A DNA stretch of 7,323 nucleotides from an uncultured Paracoccaceae bacterium (GTDB lineage: Bacteria > Pseudomonadota > Alphaproteobacteria > Rhodobacterales > Rhodobacteraceae), in assembly GCA_937900975.1 (NCBI GenBank), contig CALCPC010000039.1:1-7323 (forward strand), in the 5' to 3' direction. A program made the position numbers and the translations under genes. Below are positions 1 through 5,871 of the stretch, piece by piece (the stretch's first letter is position 1; every line of letters starts with the position of its first letter). The notes under the pieces were generated by a model that was not told where the DNA came from, searched no databases, and saw only the letters and a list, made by a program, of their open reading frames with translations.

Positions 1-895
1 GCAAGATCTCGTCGGTCGTACGTTGCTCGGTCCAGCGTCTGCGTTTGTCGCGCCAGACGCCTTCGTATAGTCATTTTTGTAATTATAAGTGTTCGAGATG
101 CCGAAACTCCGCCCGCGCCGCGGAAAACAGTTCCTCAACCACACGGATATGCGGGTCCATCGACCCGCCGACATCGAGAAACAGCAGGACCTTGACGGCA
201 TTGCGCCGCTCGGGCCGCGTGACCACGTCAAGATAGCCGTGCTCGGCGGTGGCGCGGATGGTGCCATCGAGGTCAAGCTCCTCCGCCGCGCCGTCGCGGG
301 CCCAGCGGCGCAAGCGTTTGAGCGCGACCTTGATGTTGCGGGTGCCAAGCTCGACGCTGTCGTCGAGGTTACGAAACTCCCGCCTGTCCCAAACCTTGAC
401 CGCCCGCTGGTGGCGGCTTTCCTCCTGGCCGATACGCACGCCCTCTGGGTTGTAGCCATGCGCGCCGAAGGGGGACGTGCCGGCCGTGCCGATCCACTTG
501 TTGCCGCCTTGATGGCGCCCGGTTTGCGTGCGCAGCCGTTCTTTGAGCGTTTCCATCAGCTTGTCGAAACCGCCGAGCGCTTGGATCTCGTCCATCTCCG
601 CCTGTGTCAGGTGCTTTTCGGCAAGCTTTTGGAGCCAGGCCTCCGGCACGTCCAGGGCGCCGAGCACATCGTCGACGGTCAGGGTCTCTAGGCCGCGAAA
701 GACGGTGGCGAAAACGCGGTCGAACCGGTCTATGTGCCGCTCATCCTTGACCAGTGTGGCCCGGGCGAGGTGGTAGAACGCCTCGGCGTCGTAGCGCGCG
801 AGCCCGGCGTTCAACGCCTCAAGAAACGTGAGGTATTCGCGCAGCGAAACCGGCACCCCGGCATCGCGCAGATCAGTGAAAAGCGAGGTCAGCAT
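1..895 (-). CDS. VWA-domain protein, CoxE-like family (3' end outside window; two in-frame stops)
   Basis: This resembles the CoxE-like VWA proteins of Rhodobacterales (about 390 residues), usually found near MoxR-type AAA+ ATPases. I infer a role in metalloprotein or complex maturation; the substrate is unknown. The start ATG at 895-893 gives the N-terminus MLTSLFTDLRDAGVPVSLREY, which fits the family; no clear Shine-Dalgarno precedes it. Residues ~128-150 hold the conserved Gly-rich stretch (GRHQGGNKWIGTAG) and residues ~170-200 the conserved WDRREFRNLDD and NIKVALKRLRRWAR stretches. A MIDAS-like LDVGGSMD (Asp241, Ser245, Asp247) opens the VWA fold. The frame hits TAA at codon 271 (85-83) and TGA at 73-71. 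It then continues in the same frame as YEGVWRDKRRRWTEQ, which again matches the family. The gene is therefore either a pseudogene or damaged by a sequence artefact; see 68-88. Family assignment is firm, intactness is not. Confidence 0.85.
68..88 (-). other. Seven-codon wobble-A scar with two stops inside the VWA gene
   Basis: On the coding strand the codons after His269 (CAC) read TTA TAA TTA CAA AAA TGA CTA, then TAC GAA. The family motif here is, from memory, (F/Y)YFHNCLYE. Every first and second codon base agrees with F-Y-F-H-N-C-L; only the third base differs, being A in all seven codons where C or T is required for the first six. Flanking codons end mostly in C or G, as in the rest of the gene. 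No insertion or deletion is needed. The change creates TAA and TGA. Point mutation does not know codon phase, so a consensus or ambiguity-code artefact is the leading explanation. Confidence 0.8.
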
Positions 896-1090
896 ACAGG
901 GGACATAGCGCAGGGCGATGGCGGGGAAAACGCCTTCATAGGATCGCGGCGGCGGTCGCTTCCAAACCGTCGGATACGGGGGCGCGCGACAGAGGCAGAT
1001 CCGGCGGGGCGGCGAACGGCCCTGACCGCGTGGCGCAACGCGGCTGGAGCGCGCGCCCATCGCACGCTGTGGCGGCGCGCCCGACCGCGT

Positions 1091-2842
1091 TCAAAGACCG
1101 TGTTGCGTTTTGTCCCAATAAAAAGGCGCGCGGAAAAGCTCATGCAGCGCGCGGTAGGCGGCAAGTGCACCGAGCGGCCAGTAAAGAACAAGCGTCGGTA
1201 TCGTGATCAGAAGGTGGCGACGGGCGGGGGCCGCGGCAGCGCGGCAGGCGACAGCAAGCATAAGAAGTTGACCGATGGCCATAGACGCAAAAAACCCGAG
1301 CCACAGCGCCTCGGGCAGCATTTGCCACAGCGCGAGATCGACACCGAAGGTTCCGGCCCATAGCAGCCAGAACAACGGTGTCGCCAAATAGCTGGTGAGC
1401 CCGCCAAGAAACAGCACTTGGAACCCCAGAAATCCCGCGGCGCCCAGGTCCCGGTAGAGCCGCCGCGGCGCCCGCATATGCGTGGCCCAGGTGATCGCAT
1501 AGCCCTTCAGCCACCGCGACCGCTGCTTGACCCAGGCGCGCGGATGGCAGTTCGCCTCCTCCATCGTGGTGGTCGCAACCATTTCAGTGCGCAAGCCGAA
1601 CCGCGCCAGCCGCATGCCCAGATCGGCATCCTCGGTCACGTTATGCGCGTCCCAGGCGCCCACCTTCTCAAGCGCCTGACGGCGGAAAAACACCGTCGTT
1701 CCGCCAAGCGGGATCGGCAGGCCAAGCCGCTGAATGCCGCCGAGCAGCACGCGGAACCAGATCGCATATTCCAGCGTGAAGCAACGCGACAGCCAGTTTT
1801 GGCGGCTGTTGTAGAAATCGAGATATCCCTGAACGCAGCCCACCTCTGCTGGTGCCGCCTGAAAATGCCGCACGATCTTCATCACTTGTTCGGGTTCTGG
1901 CCGGTCCTCGGCATCGTAAATGCCGACGATATCACCGGTGCAGAAATCCAGCGCGAAATTCAACGCGCGCGGCTTGGTCCGCAGTGTGTCGGGCGGCGTG
2001 ATGAGGACGGTAATCCAGGCTGGCAGGTCGATTTGCGCCAGCGCAAGTTGCGTTGCAAAATCATCGGGTTCCACAACCAACTTCACGTCAAGAAGGTCTT
2101 TGGGATAGGTCGTGCGCGCCAGATTGGCAATCAAGTGGCGCAGCACGACATCCTCCCGCAAGAGTGGCAGGAGGATCGAGACCCGCGGCAGTTTTCGACC
2201 ATGGCTGATCGGGATCACGCCCTTAGGCGGCGGGGCAGGGCGGGCGCGCAGGCTTTCGATCAGCGCGGTGGCCCGGACCGCCATCGTGGCAAAATTGACC
2301 AGGCTGATCCACAACAGCAAACCACCGAGAAGGAAATAAGGAGCCGCGAGGCCAAGCGCCAGAACGCCGAGCGCCAGAAGCGGCCAAAGTCGGTAAAGCG
2401 GCGCGTCCATCCAGCCCCGGCAGGAAAATGCCTCGTCCGTTCGGTTGCGCGCACGCGCGGCAAGGCGCGGTGCGAAAAGGCTTTGGATCGCCTTTTGAAC
2501 CTCGCGCTGGCTGGCTGGGGCGAAGACGACGCGCCCGTCTCTCCCTGGCAGTTTTTCCAGAATGGTTTCCAGCGGACTGCGGCCATCCGTGGCAACCACT
2601 GTCGTTGCACCGACCCGCCGCCAGGGGACAAAGCCCGCGGTCAGACACTCAATCGGGTCGAGGCCGCGAAGAAGGGCAGGCTCCGCCGCCGTGGCGCGCC
2701 GGGCCTTCAGCGCGATGCCGGGGCCGATCTGCATCACACCCGCAATATTGTCGCCCCGCCAAACCGGCGCCGGGCCATGCGGCCGGATCAGCGCATCGGG
2801 CGGAAGCGAGAGGACCGGGCGCCTATCACGGTTTTTGAGCAA
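1091..2842 (-). CDS. Membrane glycosyltransferase, GT2 family, with N-terminal GspE-N-like domain
   Basis: This 583-residue inner-membrane glycosyltransferase probably uses a nucleotide sugar; the acceptor cannot be told. Residues ~55-123 resemble the N-terminal domain of type II secretion ATPases (GspE-N/MshEN), a fusion seen in GT2 proteins of this order. Two membrane segments follow (~151-168, ~170-190). The catalytic domain spans ~218-450 with VEPDD (~257-261), the DxD-like DAED (310-313), TED (403-405) and QRSRW (440-444). These are the D,D,D,QxxRW signature of cellulose-synthase-like enzymes. Further membrane segments lie near 466-485, 488-505, 511-531 and 543-562. I chose TTG at 2842-2840 because GGGGAG (2853-2848) sits 5 bases upstream and no ATG lies near; the frame stays open upstream into the end of carA without family-like sequence. 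ATG at residue 37 is an alternative. The gene lies 160 bases downstream of carA and 195 upstream of the VWA gene, so operon membership is uncertain. Confidence 0.88.
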   Translation of the reverse strand: MLKNRDRRPVLSLPPDALIRPHGPAPVWRGDNIAGVMQIGPGIALKARRATAAEPALLRGLDPIECLTAGFVPWRRVGATTVVATDGRSPLETILEKLPGRDGRVVFAPASQREVQKAIQSLFAPRLAARARNRTDEAFSCRGWMDAPLYRLWPLLALGVLALGLAAPYFLLGGLLLWISLVNFATMAVRATALIESLRARPAPPPKGVIPISHGRKLPRVSILLPLLREDVVLRHLIANLARTTYPKDLLDVKLVVEPDDFATQLALAQIDLPAWITVLITPPDTLRTKPRALNFALDFCTGDIVGIYDAEDRPEPEQVMKIVRHFQAAPAEVGCVQGYLDFYNSRQNWLSRCFTLEYAIWFRVLLGGIQRLGLPIPLGGTTVFFRRQALEKVGAWDAHNVTEDADLGMRLARFGLRTEMVATTTMEEANCHPRAWVKQRSRWLKGYAITWATHMRAPRRLYRDLGAAGFLGFQVLFLGGLTSYLATPLFWLLWAGTFGVDLALWQMLPEALWLGFFASMAIGQLLMLAVACRAAAAPARRHLLITIPTLVLYWPLGALAAYRALHELFRAPFYWDKTQHGL

Positions 2843-2847
2843 AACAA

Positions 2848-2865
2848 CTCCCCAATTTCGGGGAG
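2848..2865 (-). promoter_or_regulatory. Hairpin enclosing the ribosome-binding site of the glycosyltransferase gene
   Basis: On the minus strand CTCCCC (2865-2860), a six-base loop GAAATT, and GGGGAG (2853-2848) form a perfect 6-bp stem. The 3' arm is the only good Shine-Dalgarno for the TTG start five bases further on. In the mRNA the site would be paired when the hairpin forms, which suggests translational control. The repeat is seen directly; the function is inferred. Confidence 0.5.
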
Positions 2866-2913
2866 ACCGTGCGCCCGTATGCTTAACAAATCCTAAACAA
2901 TGGCGCTTTTGCT

Positions 2914-2935
2914 GCGGCGAAAAGCCGCTGTTTTT
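2914..2935 (+). terminator. Possible intrinsic terminator facing the plus strand
   Basis: GCGGC (2914-2918), loop GAAAA and GCCGC (2924-2928) form a 5-bp GC stem, followed after TG by five T residues (2931-2935). The orientation is odd: both flanking genes are on the minus strand, so it would stop antisense transcripts entering carA from the right-hand direction of the glycosyltransferase. The short stem makes this weak. Confidence 0.3.
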
Positions 2936-3002
2936 CCGCCGACCCGCGCCAAACCGGGCCGGCGTCCGGCGCGCCCTGTGCCACCAAGCGCGACCCCGCG
3001 TC

Positions 3003-4193
3003 TCAAGCCCCTTTTTGGGCGTCCATCGCGGCGGCAAACCGCTCAAAAAGATAGAAACTGTCTTGCGGACCGGGACTGGCCTCGGGGTGGTATTGCACGG
3101 AAAAAATCGGGCGTCCGGTCACGGCGATCCCGCAATTCGATCCATCGAACAGCGACGTGTGCGTCTCTTCCACACCGGCGGGCAGGGTTTGGCTGTCAAC
3201 GGCGAAACCGTGGTTCATCGAGGTAATCTCGACCTTGCCGGTCGTGTGATCCTTGACCGGGTGGTTGGCGCCGTGGTGGCCGTGGTTCATCTTTAATGTC
3301 CGCGCGCCCAACGCCAAGGCCAGGATCTGGTGGCCAAGACAAATGCCAAAGATCGGCATTCTGGACCGCGCCATAACCTCCTGCAGCATCGGAACGGCAT
3401 ACGCCCCCGTCGCCGCCGGGTCGCCGGGCCCGTTGGAGAGGAACAGACCGTCGGGCTCCAACGCGAGGATGGCCTCGGCCGTCGTGGTCGCGGGCAGCAC
3501 TTGCACAGCGCACCCCGCCGAGGCGAGACAGCGCAGAATGTTACGTTTGGCGCCATAGTCGATGGCCACGACCTTGTGACGGGCCTGCGGTGCTGGGGTA
3601 TACCCGTCGGGCCACGCCCAACGCGCGGTTTCCCAGCGATAAGATTGGGCGCAGGTGACATCGCGGGCAAGATCCATGCCCTCCAACCCCGGAAAGGCCG
3701 CCGCCGCCGCGCGCAGGGCCATGATGTCGAACGCGCCCGAGGGATCGTGGCAAAGCGCGACATGCGGCGCGCCCTGGTGGCGGATCGCGCGGGTCAGGCG
3801 GCGCGTGTCGACGCCCCCGATCCCGATCCGGTTGCGCCGGCGCAGCCAATCGCCAAGCTCTGCCTCCGCGCGCCAGTTCGACGGCTCCGTCGGGCTCCAC
3901 CGCACGACCATGCCGGCCGCGACGGGATCCGCGGTTTCGTCGTCTTCGCCGGTCACGCCGGTATTGCCGATATGGGGAAAGGTGAACGTCACGATCTGCC
4001 CCGCATAAGAGGGGTCGGTCATAATCTCCTGATAGCCGGTCATCGCGGTGTTGAAACAAAGCTCCGCCACCGCCGTGCCGGTCGCGCCGAAGCCTATGCC
4101 GCGGAAAACCTGTCCGTCCGCCAGAACAAGGCAGGCCGTGGGGGCGCGCAGCCCCGTGCGCGGTTCGCCCGCTTGCGGTCCGGACGCGGTCAT
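3003..4193 (-). CDS. carA: Carbamoyl-phosphate synthase small (glutaminase) subunit
   Basis: CarA hydrolyses glutamine and channels ammonia to CarB, which makes carbamoyl phosphate for pyrimidine and arginine synthesis in the cytoplasm. At 396 residues it has the usual length. The N-terminal CPSase small-chain domain includes ELCFNTAMTGYQEIMTDPSY (~44-63) and GNTG (~76-79). The C-terminal class I amidotransferase domain has LSNGPGDP (~252-259), the nucleophile elbow GICLGHQ with Cys285, and HPEA with His369 and Glu371, so the full catalytic triad is present. I chose ATG at 4193 because GGAG (4206-4203) lies 9 bases upstream. The frame stays open to ATGs at 4211 and 4244, but those extensions lack such a site. 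CarB is not in the window, as is common where carA and carB are unlinked. It is divergent from the GatB/YqeY gene. Confidence 0.97.
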   Translation of the reverse strand: MTASGPQAGEPRTGLRAPTACLVLADGQVFRGIGFGATGTAVAELCFNTAMTGYQEIMTDPSYAGQIVTFTFPHIGNTGVTGEDDETADPVAAGMVVRWSPTEPSNWRAEAELGDWLRRRNRIGIGGVDTRRLTRAIRHQGAPHVALCHDPSGAFDIMALRAAAAAFPGLEGMDLARDVTCAQSYRWETARWAWPDGYTPAPQARHKVVAIDYGAKRNILRCLASAGCAVQVLPATTTAEAILALEPDGLFLSNGPGDPAATGAYAVPMLQEVMARSRMPIFGICLGHQILALALGARTLKMNHGHHGANHPVKDHTTGKVEITSMNHGFAVDSQTLPAGVEETHTSLFDGSNCGIAVTGRPIFSVQYHPEASPGPQDSFYLFERFAAAMDAQKGA

Positions 4194-4225
4194 GATTGGG
4201 ATCTCCACCATCGCTTGGGCGGAGC

Positions 4226-4252
4226 GGTATCCCGCGCGCCGCAACGCGTCAA
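4226..4252 (-). promoter_or_regulatory. Weak candidate promoter for carA
   Basis: On the minus strand TTGACG (4252-4247) matches five of six bases of the -35 consensus. GATACC (4231-4226) follows after 15 bases as a poor, closely spaced -10. A transcript from here would begin near 4219, which agrees with translation from ATG 4193 and not from ATG 4244. Tentative. Confidence 0.28.
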
Positions 4253-4302
4253 GATGCCGGCGCCGTGTCCCTGGGCGCGGCCGACATCACGCCCTGTTTC
4301 AT

Positions 4303-4336
4303 CCCGTTACAGCGATTGCCGATTGGCTGAAACGGG
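4303..4336. repeat. Imperfect 11-base inverted repeat between carA and the GatB/YqeY gene
   Basis: CCCGTTACAGC (4303-4313) and GCTGAAACGGG (4326-4336) are inverted repeats with 10 of 11 positions pairing (one A-A mismatch). They enclose a 12-base loop that is itself the direct repeat GATTG-CC-GATTG. It lies about 110 bases upstream of the carA start and 49 upstream of the YqeY start, in the divergent promoter region. It could be a dimeric repressor operator or an mRNA leader hairpin; no family can be named. Confidence 0.5.
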
Positions 4337-4385
4337 TGTACACCGCGAAGCCTGGAATGACTTGGTCCCGGCACATGAGGTCATG

Positions 4386-4844
4386 ATGATCCGCAAACGC
4401 ATTTCCCACGAGATGAAGGACGCGATGAGAGCGAAGGAAAGCGACCGGCTTTCCACGCTGCGCCTGATCATGGCTGCGATCAAGGATCGGGATATCGCAG
4501 CCCGGGGTGAGGACAATCAGGACGGTGTCACGGACGCCGAGATTCGCGTTATCCTGGCCAAAATGATCAAGCAGCGCGAGGACAGCGCCCGGACATATGA
4601 CGAGGCCGGGCGGATCGAGTTGGCTGAAGGGGAACGCGCCGAAATTGAGGTTATCCGCGCCTTTCTTCCGCGCCAGTTAAGCGACACGGAAGTCCAAGAC
4701 GCCGTTCGGACGGCTATCCAGGAGACGGGCGCGACAAGCGTGCGCGACATGGGCAAGATCATGGGCGTGCTGAAGACCAAATACGCCGGTCAGATGGATT
4801 TCGCAAAGGCGGGCGCGTCGGTGAAGTCGGCGCTCTGCCCCTGA
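4386..4844 (+). CDS. GatB/YqeY domain-containing protein
   Basis: This is a 152-residue cytoplasmic protein of the YqeY family, related to the C-terminal tail domain of GatB, the tRNA-binding subunit of the glutamyl/aspartyl-tRNA amidotransferase. The free-standing family has no firmly established role; a tRNA-linked function is often assumed. It shows the characteristic RLSTLRLIMAAIKDRDI (~21-37), the central helix region around KMIKQREDSARTYDEAGR (~59-76), FLPRQLSD (~93-100) and RDMGKIMGVLK (~120-130). Length is normal. Two ATGs are adjacent (4383 and 4386). GAGG at 4377-4380 leaves 5 bases to the second but only 2 to the first, so I prefer 4386. It diverges from carA across ~190 bases and no gene follows on its strand for 1 kb. 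Confidence 0.95.
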   Translation: MIRKRISHEMKDAMRAKESDRLSTLRLIMAAIKDRDIAARGEDNQDGVTDAEIRVILAKMIKQREDSARTYDEAGRIELAEGERAEIEVIRAFLPRQLSDTEVQDAVRTAIQETGATSVRDMGKIMGVLKTKYAGQMDFAKAGASVKSALCP

Positions 4845-4912
4845 GCGCGCCACGCAAAAGCGACGTTCAGGGGGCAAAAGACCCGGCCCGAGAACAGGCG
4901 CGACGAAAGACC

Positions 4913-5112
4913 CCACCGGCGCGCGAGACGGACGGGACCGGCATCGGTCAGGACGACTAGCTCCGCCGGCGCGCGGAACGCATAAGCCCGCCGGAGGGTG
5001 GAGCGACTTGAGCCGCCAGCGGGCAGGACGAAGTGCACCAGCATCAGGCGGGAGGGATAGCCCCGCCGGCTTGCAGGACGACTAGCACAAACAGCAAGCG
5101 GGGCGGATTGCG
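4913..5112. repeat. Diverged tandem repeat, four units of exactly 50 bases
   Basis: Units start at 4913, 4963, 5013 and 5063, each opening with CCRCCRGC. With no gaps, 17 of 50 columns are identical in all four units: CC at 1-2, CC at 4-5, GC at 7-8, GC at 11-12, ACG at 16-18, C26, C30, G39, G43, T46 and G48. Many further columns agree in three of four. By my rough estimate one or two invariant columns would be expected at this base composition. A weaker copy precedes (4863-4912, sharing CAGGCG near its end), and a shortened one may follow (from 5113, GGGACGGATG at 5148-5157). The period is not a multiple of 3, so it is not a repeated peptide. Best-kept words are GCAGGACGA (5023, 5073) and CAGGACGACTAG (4949, 5074). 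Confidence 0.75.
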
Positions 5113-5847
5113 CTGCCGCGGGAAGAAGGGATGGGCCCGGCAAAAGGGGGACGGATGGGCGCGAGCGCTTATCAGGTGTCGGCGTTGCTGGGAAGGATCT
5201 GGCGGCTAAGGGACTTGCCAAGCGTCGGACATCACGGCCATCAGCGCCCTCATTGGCTCAGCGGATCGCGCCAGGTCCTACGCGCCATCGTAGAGCGCAG
5301 TTTTCGGACAGCGTGCATCCGCGGGTTGGCGCGGGTTCTTTTGGCGGTGCACGCCGGTGCCCAGTGCTGCGGCGACCCTGCAAGCGGGGCCGCCGAAGCA
5401 CCCGTCTTGCCACGCGGGAACGTCAGCCCTGCCGGCGGGCAGGGGATTGGCGCATAACACCCGCACAACCACATGCGCTTTGCCTCATGCGGGCGCCGAG
5501 CCCGAGCCAGCGATCCGCAGGGTGGCCGCGGACTGGGCCGAATGCGCCCAAGGCGGGACTGGCTTGCGACGCCTGACAGACCTGCGCAGGGCTTTGAGAC
5601 CTTTGCAGGGGCGCCTGGCCCGGGGCGGGCACAAGGCGCGGTCTTCGTTCAAACCGATACCGTCGCAACGGGAAAACGCGTTCTAAATCAGCGCAGTGCC
5701 GGCCTTGAGGCGGTCTATGTTTGCGCAGGGTGCACGCCGAATGCTCTGGCAACGCGCGGCGGACCACCGCCCGTTGCGTTGTCCTAAACGGCGCGATGCG
5801 TGGGGCGCTGTGGCGGCGGATTGCACGCGCGCGGTTGTGCGCGCCAG
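5113..5847. other. Gene-poor stretch without recognisable content
   Basis: About 735 GC-rich bases between the 50-base repeat array and the ars promoter. Open frames on both strands up to ~110 codons exist, but none has a recognisable motif or good ribosome-binding site, and they overlap each other as expected for GC-rich non-coding DNA. Visible small structures are a perfect 7-bp stem with tetraloop GGCG at 5427-5444 (CCCTGCC/GGCAGGG, no T-tract), the palindrome CCTGCGCAGG at 5581-5590, and the word GGTGCACGCCG repeated at 5346-5356 and 5729-5739. No tRNA, IS ends or attachment site were found. It may hold the decayed remnant of a gene. Confidence 0.5.
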
Positions 5848-5863
5848 ATATTTCAATTATTCA
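5835..5863 (+). promoter_or_regulatory. Candidate ars operon promoter
   Basis: TTGTGC (5835-5840) and TATTCA (5858-5863) are separated by 17 bases. Each matches only three of six consensus positions, but the second lies in the only strongly AT-rich patch of the region and inside the palindrome. Transcription would start near 5870, at or beside the first base of the ATG, implying a leaderless message. Tentative. Confidence 0.35.
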
Positions 5864-5871
5864 TGAAATAT
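5848..5871. promoter_or_regulatory. Palindromic ArsR operator overlapping the arsR-arsC start codon
   Basis: ATATTTCA (5848-5855) and TGAAATAT (5864-5871) are perfect 8-base inverted repeats separated by 8 bases. AT-rich palindromes with TTCA/TGAA half-sites close to the -10 element are typical of ArsR-family operators, and the next gene encodes such a repressor. The right arm includes the first two bases of the ATG (5870-5872), so bound repressor would cover both the candidate -10 and the transcription start. Autoregulation released by arsenite is inferred. Confidence 0.65.

Noticed and set aside
65..91. Frameshift, or diversity-generating retroelement mutagenesis, as cause of the wobble scar
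   Set aside because: Frame is identical on both sides with no length change. Such retroelements mutate template adenines, mostly at first and second codon positions, and do not turn wobble C/T into A. No reverse transcriptase or template repeat is seen.
896..1060. 55-codon upstream extension of the VWA protein to ATG 1060
   Set aside because: The peptide is Arg/Pro-rich and unlike the family, whose members begin at about the residue encoded at 895.
1065..1077. 13-base word CGCTGTGGCGGCG shared with 5806-5818
   Set aside because: Short, GC-rich and without flanking similarity; plausible by chance in this composition.
1418..2896. A 492-codon plus-strand open frame opposite the glycosyltransferase
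   Set aside because: It lies fully antisense to a protein with clear GT2 motifs and membrane segments, has no motif of its own and is a GC-rich shadow.
2843..3046. Extension of the glycosyltransferase to a 651-residue protein
   Set aside because: The extra residues are Arg-rich, family-unlike, overlap the end of carA and ignore the good ribosome-binding site before TTG 2842.
4194..4244. Longer carA starting at ATG 4244 or 4211
   Set aside because: ATG 4193 has GGAG at the right spacing and gives a family-like length; the longer forms would reach into the candidate promoter.
4913..5112. CRISPR array
   Set aside because: Similarity runs through the whole 50-base unit rather than conserved repeats alternating with unique spacers, and copies are heavily diverged.
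4790..5221. A 143-codon minus-strand frame across the 50-base repeats
   Set aside because: It overlaps the yqeY end, lacks a recognisable motif, and the repeat period shifts frame in each unit, so it does not look like a repeat protein.
5641..5660. tRNA-like T-loop word GTTCAAACC
   Set aside because: No matching acceptor, D or anticodon arms upstream.
5131..5787. Overlapping plus- and minus-strand frames of about 100 codons in the gene-poor gap
   Set aside because: No motif, no convincing ribosome-binding site, and frames on both strands cover each other.
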